Source: Lasioglossum baleicum
Taxonomy: Eukaryota > Arthropoda > Insecta > Hymenoptera > Halictidae
Length of the DNA stretch: 64,000 bases
Assembly (NCBI RefSeq): GCF_051020765.1
Contig: NC_134942.1
Span: 2,108,001 to 2,172,000, forward strand
Direction: 5' to 3'
Below are positions 36,201-51,200 of this stretch, piece after piece; the first letter of the stretch is position 1, and every line of letters starts with the position of its first letter. The position numbers were made by a program, and so were the translations under genes. The notes below the pieces were generated by a model. It had not been told where the DNA came from, did no database searches, and worked only from the letters and a program-made list of their open reading frames with translations.

Positions 36201-39200
36201 AGTAGCCCGTCATCCTGGTAGAGCTTTAGAATTGCATCAAAAGCTTTCATCCCCATCCAGAAAAAGGTCATTACCCGAGACACTGAGGAGATACCAAGCG
36301 AAACAGGCTTGTGCGCAACATAAGCGTCAGAAGTTGTTGATGGAGAAATCACAGAGATTACGGGAATTGTTAAACAAGGTGAAAGACGTTAAGAGTGCCA
36401 AAAGTCAGCTGATAGAAGACAAGAGGGTGCGAATGGAGATGAAGCTGAAACGGGCAGAAGAAAATAGAACGCAGCATCTATTAGAAATTGTGAGGAAAGC
36501 TCACGACGAAGACTCGAAATTGAAAGAGATTGCATTTATTAATGAACTTGAAGCACAGAACAAAAGACACGATTTCATGGCGTTGTGTCAGGAACAAGAA
36601 GAGAGACTACAAGTACACTATATGATATAAAATTATATTCTCAATGAATTGTTATTTATTCGCTTATGATAATGTGATTTTTAGGGAATCCAAGAGGAAC
36701 GACAACGTCGACAGGAAGAAAAGGCTGCTAAAGAAGCTGCAGCTGAGGAACGCAGGCGAGCTTTAGAGGCTGAGAGGCAACTGCGTATACAGAAAATGAA
36801 GCAAGCTCGTCGTGAACGTGAAGAAAGAGTCGGTAAAATGCAGCTAGAAAGAGAAAAAGAGCGACAGGTAATATATTGATTACTATATTATAAATTGGTG
36901 CTAATTATTATTAAATGTGTAGGAGCTCGCAAGAGAAAAAGCTAGGGATCGAGAAGAACGTTTATCGGCCCTTCATGCAGCTCAATTAGCGAATCAAGAA
37001 GAGTTACAGAAGAAAATAGCTCAGAAACAACAAGAGTCTGCGAGGAGGCACGTTGAGAATATAGAACAGATTCGGCAAAAAGCAGTTGAATCTTCGATTT
37101 TAAGGTCAGAGGAAGTACCACCAACTTTGAAATCCTATCCCGCCCAGAAACAGTGCTCTCTATGCGGAACAGTTGTAAGTATTTTTCACCGAATCACGTT
37201 ATACAGTAAATATACCCATTCCACTACCCACTACCCAACCACTACTAATCCAATTAGAAAATTTCTTTATTTTTCATTATTTGTTTATGGGACTTTTTTA
37301 CCAACTTACCTGTGGCATTTTTCTGATTAAAAAAAATTTACGATATTGTCGTTAACAGATACCGAATGAAGTGTATCTCCTAAGTCATTTGAAAGGAAAG
37401 ATGCACATCGAGGCCGTACGAAGCACACACGATGGTCGAGAACCATCTCGAGATGAGCTGCAACGGTTTAACATATTGCAAATACGTGATTTGCCGATCT
37501 CAGTTATCGATAACAATAATTCGAATGAAATTAAAGCTGCGAAAGAGAAACAGAAAGCTTTGAAACGGCGGTGCAGGAAAATGAAACAACGTATGCTCTT
37601 ACGTGGCAAAGAGTGGGAAGACAATCATAAGACCGATGTAAATCAATCGACCGAGTCAACGAACAAAGCTAAGTTCCGTCGAAATTTAAAGGAATTGGAT
37701 CGGTTATACAATAATCATTCGAAAACGGCGTGGTCCAGCGTCGCCATTGCTGCTTTGGAACGTTGTCTAGGCGAAATAACAAGAGCCTTTTCGAAATCGG
37801 TAAGTCTCTATTTTAAAGCGTACCGACTTAATAAAATGTTTGATTGTTTACTGTTTACGGAAACTAAAGTACAATAAAAAGAAAGATGATATTACATAGA
37901 GTATAGAGTATAGAGTATAGAGTATAGAGTATAGAGTATAGAGTATAGAGTATAGAGTATAGAGTATTCGATGTATTCGATCTGTTACCTTTTATCAAAA
38001 AAAGCAAGTACATATGTACTCATTTTTACTGACTATTTCACAAAAGACAAAAACAGAATTAAGTACTGTGTAATTAATAAGATAAGTTGAAGTAACAGTA
38101 AAGTAAATGTTTAATTGATCCATGATAAGATTTTTTTGTCACAATTAAAATTACTAGTTTAATAGTTACTACTCGTTGTATAGGTCTATAATTATATATA
38201 AGTCTATATATATATGTGATTTTCTATATATATATATTATAATTTTATTAGTCTATTATAATTATAGTAATTTTGTTATTAATCGTAAATAAATGTTTGC
38301 ATTTCTTCAAATCTTGACAAATGAAGAAAAATGTCGAATGACAAGTTAACTCATCTGTTCTCTTTAAAAAGTTCAAACACACTAAAATAGTTCATAAATG
38401 TTAAAAGCTAAAATACCGTTTAATATGCATCGACGAAAATGGTTTACCTTCTACTAATCGTAAGTGTATATTTTTAATATAATGTTTCAGTGCCCGCTTG
38501 ATCAAAATGCATTTAGAGGTTTAAATGGATATGATGTTCTAACAAGTCTGTTGAACTTGGGACTGCAAATGCAAAATGTATCTCATAATTTACCAAATAA
38601 GTAAGTAAAATGTATTATTTCCATAGATTTTAATTTTGTAATTGTACCTTATTTGATTTTTAACTTTCCACAGTATGTGTTATTTCTTTCTAAATACCAA
38701 TTTCAAAGAGTCTTATTTTATGTTTCAGGAGCATCGTTTCTGTTTGTCGCGTGTATAAGCTTAGTGTCGGCGGGAATGATGCCAACATTGAAGTGGTTGT
38801 GTCCAGCAACAAAATTCTGGTCATCTTGGATCTTCTGCTTCAACATTTAGAGGTATGTTTAACCACATTGTTAATTTTCACGATAAATTTTGAAAAGGTT
38901 TTATTTAATTTGATATGCACTGAAATTCTTTTTATGTTTTCACAATTTCACTAGTATGTTTTAAAATTGGTAATGTGGATAGTGGATAGTATATGTTTTC
39001 GAATAGCTCCCTCGTGATAAGTATAAATTTAGAATTTACTACTATTTAATAGTAAACATATGCCAACAGTCAACTTAACATTAATTCAATTAAACTGTAC
39101 CTAATTCTCTTACTTTACCTTATGAAATTTTAAATAAATAGGAAAACGTCTTTAGCTTAAACAACTTATTTTCACTATTTTCAAGTTCTAATATTTACAG

Positions 39201-42200
39201 CTTCTAAACTTCTAACACTAACATAATCACTCTCCTATGGATATCCTTTTGCTGCATGAATTGATTATGTAAAACAAATGAAGCATACTCTAATTAACTG
39301 ACATAATTAAATTCTATTCTGGGAAACTAGGTCTGTAAATGAAACCGTCATAGCGCTAATGACTATTATTTATATTATTTATATTATTAAGAAGCAGTTA
39401 ATAAAAACGGGAATTATATAAAAGCATTTATTTTAATACTACATGATTTTACTGGATTAAGGAAAATGTTAAAAGTAGTTTTAAAAACTCGAATGATAAA
39501 TATTTGAATAACGAATTTATGCTTGAAATAAAATTCTATTCGAACAATGTCGAACACTGGCGCTGGAAAACGGGGACTTTACGCGTCAGTGACGCGTGAG
39601 CGGATTCCCTGTCGATTTGCTCGTTTTTCGAGCTCATTTCGAGGTTGGTAAATAAACGAACGCAAAGACCATCATACCTGTCCTGTCCGACTTGTCAAAA
39701 TAAGGATTAAAAGTCTTAGGGCTGGCTTCAGCTTGCCCCCTTTACTCTGAAGCCGGCTCTCTTCGAGTATTTAACTCTTTCTCCGAGCACGAGTCCGTAA
39801 GCTGGTTGTTGGAATCCATCGAAGAATTTCGGTTGTAAATAGTACACTCTGCACTCTGCACTCTGCGTATACAGTGTGAATCACATAACTGGAACACGCT
39901 ATACATATCTCTTGTTCGATTCGAGTCTAACATTATGGGGTTACATATCTTTAAACGGTTGAAAAATAAGAGGAATTCAACAACATTTTTTTAATATCTA
40001 CAATTATATGTGTCTTTAAAAATTCAATTTGCTGAAAAAACTTGAGCCAAATATCTTGAATTAGAATTAGAAGCGCGTAACAGCCATTTTCTCAAACCTA
40101 TTTCCTTATGGCTTATGAAAATGTTGAGAAAAGGCTCGAATATAAAATTTAAAATTCTGTACAATAGAATTTTGTACAATTTTGATAAACTTGCTCGGAC
40201 CATCGCGTCGCGCGTCTGCAATAGGTAGGTTCGAAGTCGATCGTTTCGTTCGATGATCCGTCGTAATCGTAATCGTAATCGGTCCGCGATTCACCGGCAT
40301 GATTTCGAGATCGATTTTTCACGCTTCGTAGATACGGCACTGGCGCCGCGCCGCGCCGTTCCTTCTCCTGTTCCTCCCCCGGGAATCTCCCTCCACAAAT
40401 GCATTAGCGGCGAGAGAGCTTTTAGTGACGTCACCCACGCACACGCACACAGGTTCGAGGCGCGCATGCCGACACCCGCACACTAGTGCATGGGAATCGG
40501 GTTATACGGTGAAAGGAGCGTGTATTCCATGCAGAATGTGCGTGGGTACTTCTGTTGCCGGTTCCATCAAGCTCCGTTTCGAGGACCCGACCTAATCTTT
40601 TGTCTCGTCCTCTTATCGGTGCTTTTTCAACGACCTCTCCGCAGTCCACAGCTTCCAGAATTCGACTGTTCCTCATATTTCATCTGCGACGAGCGAGCTT
40701 TTCGTTATCCCTCCGAAACGCTGCTGCAACATTCCTATTTTCTATTCTGTCAAGCATAACTACAGTAGCGGACGAAAGTTCGAGACGACTATCTTTTCAG
40801 TGGATTATCGCATTTTATTAGAGATTCGCTAAACGTCTAAGAGTTCCCAATTGCTCTTAAGTGTCGAAGTTCGTTACATAATTAGTAAATAATAAATAAA
40901 AAAATAGAGTATCTTCTGACTAGGGATTATACATATGTAGGGATGGTATCAAGTTCAATATACATACATATGTATACTCACGAATCCCGCGTCAATTTCA
41001 ATAACCAAGTTTCATTTCATGGGTTTCGATTACTACTTAACCACTTCGATCCCCCGGACGTGTTATATCGCGACGCCGATACTCTTTGTACAGATCAGAG
41101 ACGTGTTATCACGCGACGCAATGTCGTTTGCGCGGTGCCACGGACACGGACGTGTTATCCCGCGACCGCGACGCAATACCGTTCGCGTTCGTGCGATGCT
41201 ACAGACGACATATCTCGCGTGCTTCATTATTAGATGGGCTTTTTCGAAAAAATGTTACCCTGAAAGCAATGTTTCCGGCTGGAAATGGACAGGAAAATAA
41301 TCAAATCGAGTATCGCGTCTTTTCATTTCATTTCGTTGAAGTTATTGCCGTAAATCGTGCAGTTTGATAGCAGGATCAAAGGCAAACGTTTCAAGCAAAT
41401 ACGACTTGTGCCACTACATATTATAGAAACCAGCAGGAATCACAATTTGGGCCATTGCGCAAAGGAATCGATCGTCCTGTAGGGTCCAGCATGTAATGCT
41501 TTTCAATCTCGTCCGTTGACGAAACAAATTTACAGTTTCCCGTAAATCGTTCAAGATCGCTGGTTCCCCTCACGATCTTGCCCCTTTTATTCAATGTTCC
41601 GTCGGTGCATCCATACGGGTTTCGCGAAGGCGTAGACAAATTTGATGATTCGGGACTGGCCTGATCGCTCGCACAGAAAATGGAAAAATCTCCCCGTTAA
41701 TCTGCTCGACTAGCGATGCAAAGGATCGAAAACAAACGATGTAGATTCGTTTATTGGATTCGTTTATTCGTTTATTTTTCACTCGAAATTCATCCTTTTG
41801 CAAATCAAATACACCCTTCCGGCTTCCCTTATCATTGTTTCGTGATAGATGTAACATTTCAAGAGTTTCAATTTTTACAAACCTTCCAAAGTTTTAAGGC
41901 TTTCAAGATTTTCAAGACGTCCAAGAGTTCCAAGAGTTCTAACCTTCGAATTATGTTGCAAGTGATTCGAATTTTTTGTCGTAAATATTGAATCGAAGCG
42001 ATTCGAAGTGATTCAGATATCCCATCGCTACATACAAGTAACAAATATTGCTTAAAAATTCACGAAAACTCGTTGCAGCTTTGTCGCAACGATAAGTAAG
42101 TTAAAAATCTAGCAAAAACATTGTTGAGTTAATAACTAAATCAAGTCACACGAGTAACATATATTCCTTGAAAATTTACAAAAACTCGATACAGCATTGT

Positions 42201-45200
42201 CGCAGAAAGGATAAGTAAGTTAAAATCTAACAATAAGAATGAGTTAATGATTAAGTCGAGCTATACGAGTATTAAATATTGTTTATAATTTTACGTAAAC
42301 TTGGTATGTACAGCGTTGTTGTAGTGTAGATAGAAATGAATTGAAAATTGAGTGAAAAAAGTTTCGAGTTAACAGGTAAATCAAGTGAAACGAGCAACAA
42401 ATTCCGTGGGCAAGTTAACGGGTTCGAGGAGGCATTTTCGTCCTAAAATTTAAACGAATACGGAGAAACGTGAGCAGTTAAGTGTTCCACGAAGGACCTA
42501 TCGAAGTCCGGACGCTTAGGGGCCATATTCCTCAGAATTCTTATCGGAACCTTCCGACTCGTTACCTCTAATTTAGCATTTTAAATGTCGCCTGTATGCA
42601 TGCACCGTTGATCGTCCAGTCCAGAAGAGACTGATATCAATGACTCAACATGCCAGGAATTCGTCTTCGCCAGCATCCGAGTGATATTTAGGTTCGAAGA
42701 TATGCGACCACCCGACTGGTAGCTGCTTGCTCGAGACGACAATACAATTTTGGGGGAATCAGTTTCACGGAATAGCTCTCAAACATACGATATGCCTTTT
42801 TAACCCTTAAGTGGACCTTCATAATGTACCTTAAAAATCCAATGATACAACTAAATTCTGCTTAACCGCTTAACGCACACCGAATTATTTTTCAAATTTC
42901 TTTCCAACGATTCCCTTCTACTATCTTAAGTGTTTCATTTGAAATTTACTTCAAAGGACAGGTCCTTGATTGCTACTTATTTTCGACAATTTTGTGTTTA
43001 CTAATTCTATTAAATATTATTCAAATTTTCTTGTAATTTATATTTGCTTTTAACCAAAAAAATAAGACAACTAACTGTAAAACAGACTTTTTAAATACAA
43101 TCCCGTCGATTTTGACGAGAAAGTGCCAAAAATCCAAGTTTTAACGTTAGGAATTAACTGGTTCAAAAGTTATGCCTGTTTAAAGATGAATCGCCATGTT
43201 GGTATCTAAAGAAAAAAAAGAAAAGAAAAAAATCTCCTGTGTCTTATTGTTAGTCTTAGAATTAATACAGACACATTTATTGTGCATAATATGTAATCCG
43301 CAGTCTAGTTATGTTAAAATGTTGGCAAGAAATTCCGCTGGAAATTAGAAAATAGGGAGTTTGTTCATTGGAAAAAGTGTAAGAATGACGGACCCCGTTT
43401 GTTCACAGACATTGACGAAACTGGACGATCAACTTCAGGTACAAGAAGTGTCCAGTAATTCGACTGGAAGCGGAATCGTAGCAAATAGCCTGATGCAATT
43501 GCTGTGCAGTCTGATCCCGGAGGAACCGTTCGAGAAATCGCTATTACAGACGCGGGTCCAAGATGTTGCCGGGTGAGTACACCTTTAGCGTCCGATAGAT
43601 CTTGATGTTTCCGTGTTACGAGACCATAAAAATTCAGTGTCTGCCTTTAGTGTCAATCATACTTTAGACACCGATGCAATTCCTTTTCTCGGTCGTGGGA
43701 GTTATTTAAAGTGGCGTTTCATATAAAAGGGTAGATCTCACAAATGCTCTTCTTTTAAATTAGATACCGGGAGAACTGCATAAAACCGTAACGATATACC
43801 CCTGCCCCGACACTTCTTTATTTTTATAGATATTTATAGAGGGTAAAGTAGAAGGAAGAAGGGTAAAGAAAATTTATACAATTTTTTCAAGGGCTACGTT
43901 TATTTGAATGCTTAAATACTGATTACAAACAAATCAAATTTTATTTCTTATTTCATCTGAAAAGAAAGGCATAACATTCATATCTGTTAGACTATGTTAA
44001 AATCTTCATGACGAGTCTGACTTGTTAACGTACGGCAAGGGGTTGGCAATCAAGTTGCCCTCCCGTGGGGCGTGGACCTCACGTTTCGAAACACTGCTCT
44101 AAACTAATTGTGCGACACGAAAATGTCAGCTCGGAACAAAGCTAAATTTCAACGAGAAAATCATGATCGTTGATACTTCCGTTTGCTTGTTGCTCGAACA
44201 GAACCGGACGCGTTTTTTCTTTGTGTTCGAAGCCGACAACAAGAGCAATCTATGTATGTATAACACTTTGACGCGCACGGACCACCCCCGTAGGAAAACA
44301 TGACGGCTCTGTCGTACGAGCTGAACTTAATACGCGAGTCACGGGAAAGTGACAAGTTGCAAGCTGTTTTCTTTGCATCCTCCGAGAGATATCCGACCTT
44401 CGCCAGGAAGACGCGTCGCACCTGGGTCAACTTCCTCCTCTGGGACCCCCCAACGCGACTGTTAATCCTTTTTTAGTTGCGTCGAATTATTTTCTCGTTC
44501 TCGTGACCACCGTTTTTCGACGGTTGCGCATCGTTCCGAACGAAACGTCAAAATGTTTACGGAACGTGCAACCTAATTTTTCCAATGTGTTTACTTGTAC
44601 ATTATGTACCACTAAATTTACTTCTATCATCATATTTTTATTTATTATTTACCCTTTGCGATTTAGACCGATTCCTGCCAGAGGCCGCCGCTAGGCTAAA
44701 TTTTATTATAACGGCCTGAATTACATGCTTCGATTACATAGCATTGATTATGACGTTTTTAATTGCAAAAGAACAGAATAAGTAATTTTGTTAGAAACGT
44801 ATTTTTCGATTTTTCGAGAGTTTATTTATCAACGATTAGTTATAATCGGATTGCTGATCACATTTTATTGGTCAGTGAATCTGCAAATTTTGAGTTTACT
44901 GACTGTAACACATCCAACTCTGAATAATGAACGACGAAGGCGCGATCAGAATGATTGCCGGTCGGCTGCCGGTAGTCGAATTATTATGATTAATTTCCTG
45001 CCGATGCGAGAATGGCCTAGTCACGATTTTTACTCAGCGCCGAGATTGCTTTTCGCTGGTACCTTTAAAGTGCGCAGATGTCTAAGAGCGATCGATCATT
45101 TCGTACCTCGTAATATGTATTTGAAAATAGTTAAGTGCATTCACTGTTGCTTCACCCTACAAAATACATATGTATAGTTATACATGTATATTTTGGACAC

Positions 45201-48200
45201 AACGGGCCTTCTTGTGTATCACCACCAAAATTTTCCATAGTCATTTTCACCCTTTAAAAGCATGAAATTTCGGTTATTCATTTTATTCGACGTTATTGTG
45301 TTCGAATTTTTCTAGACAAACTGTGCCCCGGGGCGGCGCGGGATTTTAATCGAGCTTGGACCATTCGATAGCTTACCCAAAAAGACCCCTCTCTGCCAAG
45401 TTTCAGCCCCATATCTCATCTGTAAGGGTAGTTATTGAGATAAATCGAAAAACCAGTTTTTAGCCCATTTTCCCTATTTATTGACAATTAAAAATTCTGA
45501 AAAAATTCTGACACATTTTCTTGTATTACTGAAAACAACGGAGATATTTTCGGTGTAAGTCTTAGGTGTCTCGCCCTGCATAGCTTCATGGGATTCAGTT
45601 GAAATTTCCAGTATAAATTTGATTATATTTCCGCAGTAAAATTTTTAAGAAATGTACAAAACAATAAACTGATAGCTGTACAAAATGTAGAAAAGTGACT
45701 TTAAAACTGAATACACAAATGTTACGCTAAAAAGGTCTGCCATTTTTATCCTTTATGTAATGTTTTAAAAAATAGCTGGTTTGGATATCAACGTTTATAT
45801 TTTGGTCGCGTGATCTATGATTAAAGGGCTGTTCGCGGTGCTATACTTCTGGTATTATTTTTTTTTTGCGCACCAGCAGAAAAGGTAAATGGCCCTTCTG
45901 CCGTAAACCTGTGCCACAAAGCCGAAAGCTTCGTCTAACGCGTGCCATTACCTCCCTTTTGTTTCTTCTTTTACTGATACCGCACCGCAATGCACTCAAA
46001 GCTACCACGAATTTTAGATGATATGTTATTGTGCGAAAGAACACCTTGAATATTTCACTCAAGTTGTACCAGGTACATACACGTGACTTCATTTCCCGCA
46101 AGTGTGGCTGCTGCATATTTGATTAAAGCTAAAAGCGTATAAATTATCATATATTTGGTCGTAATGAACGGAATATCTTGCCCGACCAAAAAAAGGTGTA
46201 TCAACGAAGCGTTGAGCAAATACAAGATTTATTATTCTATTTTACAATGCTCGTAATTTCTGAAAGCTCTGCATGGAACACTGTGCTGTACCGCTGAGGA
46301 AAACAAGTAAAGCACAAAATATGAGCGACTTATACAATATTTCATGAAATGTTGATAAAATGGAACTGAAGCTAGCTTGCAACCATTCTGGTAAAAGGGT
46401 AATCCCTTAAACTTGAGTCTCCAACAAGACAGGAAATATGTACGTACTATTTGTTTTGATGCTGCTATTAGGTGCAGCCTTGATTGAGTTTCTGCCGTTT
46501 ACTAATTGATGTCAGAACTAATACAGTACAGTCGCGATTCTTGGCAAACGGCTGTGTTCTGCACGGACAAGGATCGCATTCAAGGACGTATTCTCCAGAT
46601 ATTGCCTCATCAGGTTGCCATTTACAATTCGGATCAAAATGCAGCATTGCCTTACCCAGCAGTAGTAGCAGTACTTGAGTTTTTATGAAGATATAAAAAA
46701 ATGGGGCTTCATAATTGGATCACTTCTCTCGCGGAATCCATTTATTACTTGAAAGTGGGAAATGGTTCACTGCTAACGATGGAAAATATGTACTCTCAAT
46801 AAAATATTCTCTATTTTTCTATGCACACAAAGGAGTTTTATTTACAAAAAAGAACGGCAGAAACTAATTCGAGTACCTAGTAGAATCCTGCGGAATTTCA
46901 TCAAAATCGAAAGCGGACGATAGAGTAACGTTTCTTGTTAGTTTTCGTCTTAATACAATAGAGAACTCTCGAAGACGACGATAATCGAGGCTTAAGTGGC
47001 AATCGACGAGGTAATTGCTAGAGCTCGTCTAGAAAAATCAGTCGTCAAACACTCTTATTATTAATCCCGATGAGTTGATCGAACGAACGTTCTCCGAGCT
47101 TATTTCCTTTCGTTTCCCGAGGTGTTGATACTGCGTTAATCGAAGTAGGATCAACGGAGCAGTTGGTAATTTACTTATGAGGCGCGTGCGACCGTTTCGC
47201 GATCTTCTCTACGTGTTCCCCTTGCTTACGAAATTGATAACCACCTTGTTCTATGTATTATTTCGAAAGCTCTCGTCGAACATTTTCCTAAAAAACTACC
47301 TTTCACATAAGTTTCATCAAAATCGGCTTGTGTAACGTGAATATGTTCCCTTGTTAATATTAAAAGAAAACTGTTTTCATATCGTATAGATTCTTTTTTT
47401 ACGGCGCGGCGATAGTAGTTCAATTAAATAAAACCGGGAAGCACTGGGTTGTTTTTTTAATAGAGGAAACGAAACTGTGTCAATTTGTAAAATCGTTACC
47501 CTCGTTATACAAGTCGATCTCTCCCCCGGCCCGGTGTAAATCACAGTTTACTTTGGTTAATTGGAACGGCCGCGGAAGGAACATGAAACGTTTTCAGTTT
47601 TCGTTTCTCTTTGAAATAGTATTAACCGAGCTTTCGATCAGCTTATCGGCATTTGCGTCTGCAAATGTGCTCTCGGGTGCTACAAATTAAATATAAATAC
47701 AATGTTTGGAGTAAATATTACTGTTTGCTTTGCTGTACCTTTTCACGTAACGTTGTTACATACATTCGATTATCTTCGGGGATAATTGTTACTGTGTTAA
47801 TATGCTAATGCAAACGCGGTGCGGGTTATTGAACTTAATAGCATCGGTTGTAATGTCTGATACATAACTTGTATTTGCACGTTTTACTCGTGCACAGTTA
47901 TTAGGCTTTCTGCTGTGTTACAATTTCTAATTAATTCTTAACAAGAAACGGGGTTCGACGATACTCGTTCGCAGATCATGAATTTGCAATGATGCTGGTA
48001 TATTCATACGTAATTCTGGTATTTCGATTCAGTGCGAATCAGAGTTTTAAACGATAAACCAATTTAAATAAGCGAATGTTCTATAATAATATTTTATTTT
48101 AATTTTCAAATCTCTCTCTCACATTTCCACTAGTTTTGTTTCCTGCAACAAACCGTGGTTGTTTTATAACAAGGATTTTTCTAAATGTAAATTGTTGCAC

Positions 48201-51200
48201 TTGTAAAATAACATATTGCCAGTAAATTGAATTTATCTGTTTACTGAGAATGATTTTAGCAATAGAATTATCAGAAATTTTAAGCTGACTTCTTGCCGAT
48301 ATACAATTTGTGTTTACGATTATTACAAGTCTCATTGCAAGTCTGCGACGTCACTACACATATGTTTCTAGTCTCTTTATCTTTTTTGGGTAATCTCATC
48401 CTACGAAATTTCATAGTTGAAAAACAAAACGTGTCCCAACCTTTACGACACTCGCTTACAAATGAAGGATATGATATAATTAAGGAAATCGAAACGTTTT
48501 ATGCCCTACAACATAGCTATATGTATTTAGTGTAGAATTTGATCGAACCGTTGCGCCGAAAAATATTACTATTCCAAGTTTGTTTCAAACAAAAATTGCG
48601 ATCGATAAAAATCCCTCCTTTATAATTAAGGAAAGATTGTTGCACTGGTCAGGTGAAAATGCGATTTCCCTTTATTAAGAGTGCTCGGGATCAAAATAAC
48701 GTTACGAACTGTTATTAACGATGTCCACTTTATCGCAAGAATGGAAAAGTGGCGCTTCAATTCGACACGATTAAACCGGGAGCTGCGCGAAACAAAATTA
48801 CATCGGAGACGATGGCGTTCCTTCTTCTTTGAGCACCGGGGCAAATCTATTTTATTAATACGACAGCGCTGCCGTTTGATCCGATAACTTCGTTTGGTCG
48901 TTCTAAAGAGCTTCTCCGCTTTTCCCGTGCTTGTCACGGGAGAGACCGACCTCTCCTCCCTTTGTAGGCCATTTTCCTGTAGGCAGTTTCAAAGCGCTAA
49001 TTCCTCTTAGTCTTCTTTCACGATTATTGATTTATTAATAAAAATTTAGTTGCACAATACCTTCGACGTCGCAACTTCTGGCTTGAATTATCCCTCAATC
49101 GTACACTTTCGCAGAGAAAATGAACAATTAAAAAACTGCTAGCTTCGAGCATATTTAACATGTAACGAATTGGGAACATCGTAGAACAGACTCGATAAGA
49201 TTTTGTTTGAACGAAAATTAATTAGATCTTACTTACTTAGATCTACAATTGGAGAGACATCTCTTAAATTTTCTTTACAGGCACAGATAAAAACAGTTAA
49301 AAATTGTAACCTTTACTTTGAAAAATCTTTATGCCAGAATTGCTTTTGCAAGAGAGCACGTCAATTGAATCTTTTAACAGACTTGGGTCTAATGAAAAAA
49401 CTTGCGCTGTGGGAGCCGCATTGGCGAGAAATAATCAAGTATTTACAAGAAAAATTGCAAGTTAACATTTAATATAATTGTCCTTTCGAAAGGGTACAAA
49501 TGCAAGTTTTGTAGCATTTCATAAAGAAAGATAGAAATTTTATGAAACTATGATTTTTACACTTTTGTCACCTTTTCAAACGAAAACATATAGTTTAAAA
49601 ATTGAAATGCTACTTGCACGCGAGTATATTGCCGCCGCCGTATTTGGTATAGTGGAAAATAAAGCGCGTGCAGAGAGAGAGAGAAAGATTTTTTTGTTGA
49701 TTTAGAATATTTAGATTCATGCTCGCGCTCACGTAAAATCGAATAAACTTTTTTGGATCAGGTCCAAAGAGCAACATGGCACACCTGCTATACATAGAGA
49801 AAAGCTTAGAAGTTTAGGCGGGGCGAATCTAAAAGTGAGACGGAAGAGAGGGAAATCGTTAGTGGTCGAAGGAGAAAGGAGAAAGGAGAAAGGAGAACGG
49901 AGAAAGGGGGCAGAAGAAAAAATATCGCGGGGGGTGAATGAGCGAGGCGGGTTGGGTACGTAATCTGCTAATGGACTCTCTCTCCTTTGCTTCTCTCCTT
50001 TACTCTCCCTCTCTCTCTCCTCGTCCAAATTCACCCTCATTCGGCGTACGGTTGCCTCTAACTCTCCTTCGACCCTCCTGGAGTCGACTCGACTCGATTC
50101 ATTCTCTGATTCTGTACTTTTTTCCCTCTGTTTTCCTTGCGTGCGGCTACATCCCAGAACTGGACAGAATCTTATTTGAAGAAACGTACCGCGCGTCTCG
50201 CAATTATAAAATGTGAAATTTAAATTATACGCTGATGCCGTCCCTCCCGAAGTTTTCGAAAGCTAATCTTTATGTTCAGCCAGCAAGAAAAATGTTTGCC
50301 GTGATCTGGTTTATCCAGGCTTATCCAGGCTACGTAAAAGTATCGAGTTTCATTTTTCTTGAAAAATTAATGCGTGCCGGTTGTTTTCGTATCGACTTCA
50401 ATTTAAACCTGTTATTTCCTGCTGTTACAGGAACTGTTTTCGAAACAGAATCCACACTTACTTTCGACTCGGCTCGAAGTCCCCGTATATTTTCAATTTC
50501 GGCCAAATATGCTCTGGAGTTAAAAGCTTTGCCGCTCGTTTGCCAACATTCGAGAAGAGATGCGCGCAAGCTCCCGTCGAAAAACTCGTTGAATTTGATT
50601 GTATGTATGTATGTATAGAGTCATTCCACGCCAAATTGATCAGTTTTTACTGTCAGTGCCGCCAGTATTGATGAAATTGAAATATGTTCAGGTCCCTGCG
50701 AAAATGGCGTTCGCGATATTTAATTATATTATTTATTTTTTGCTTCGCTTAACCCTCAAACGGTCGCAAAAAAGCTACTCCCATAATAATAGTAGCAAAA
50801 GAAAATAAATATACATAGAACACAACATTTATTATCAAAAAACTAGATTACATTAAATAATAAATTAAAAATATTATCCCTAATTTTTTTATTTTGAGTG
50901 TTCAGATAGTTTCTGAATTTTTCAATAATTTCGTTACTGCATTTTAAACTTGTAGGTAGGATCCCTTGGCTGCGAAGCTTTGCTTTCCCTGTATGCGCGA
51001 GCTTAAAATTATTGGAGCTATCGTTCTTCATTGCTTCCAGCATAACAAAATGTGCATAAAACGTACTATATTTTCAACAACAATTTATCGTTTATCTATT
51101 AACTGAAAATGTATTTCATATTCACAACAAAAGAATAACAATATACAGTATGAGTACAAGTCACAGCATTTATAGAGAAATTGTTCAATTGTTTGTAAAC

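Noticed and set aside
42033..42405. CRISPR-like repetition
   Set aside because: Units are about 115-125 bp, diverged and without spacers; this is a eukaryotic intronic tandem repeat.
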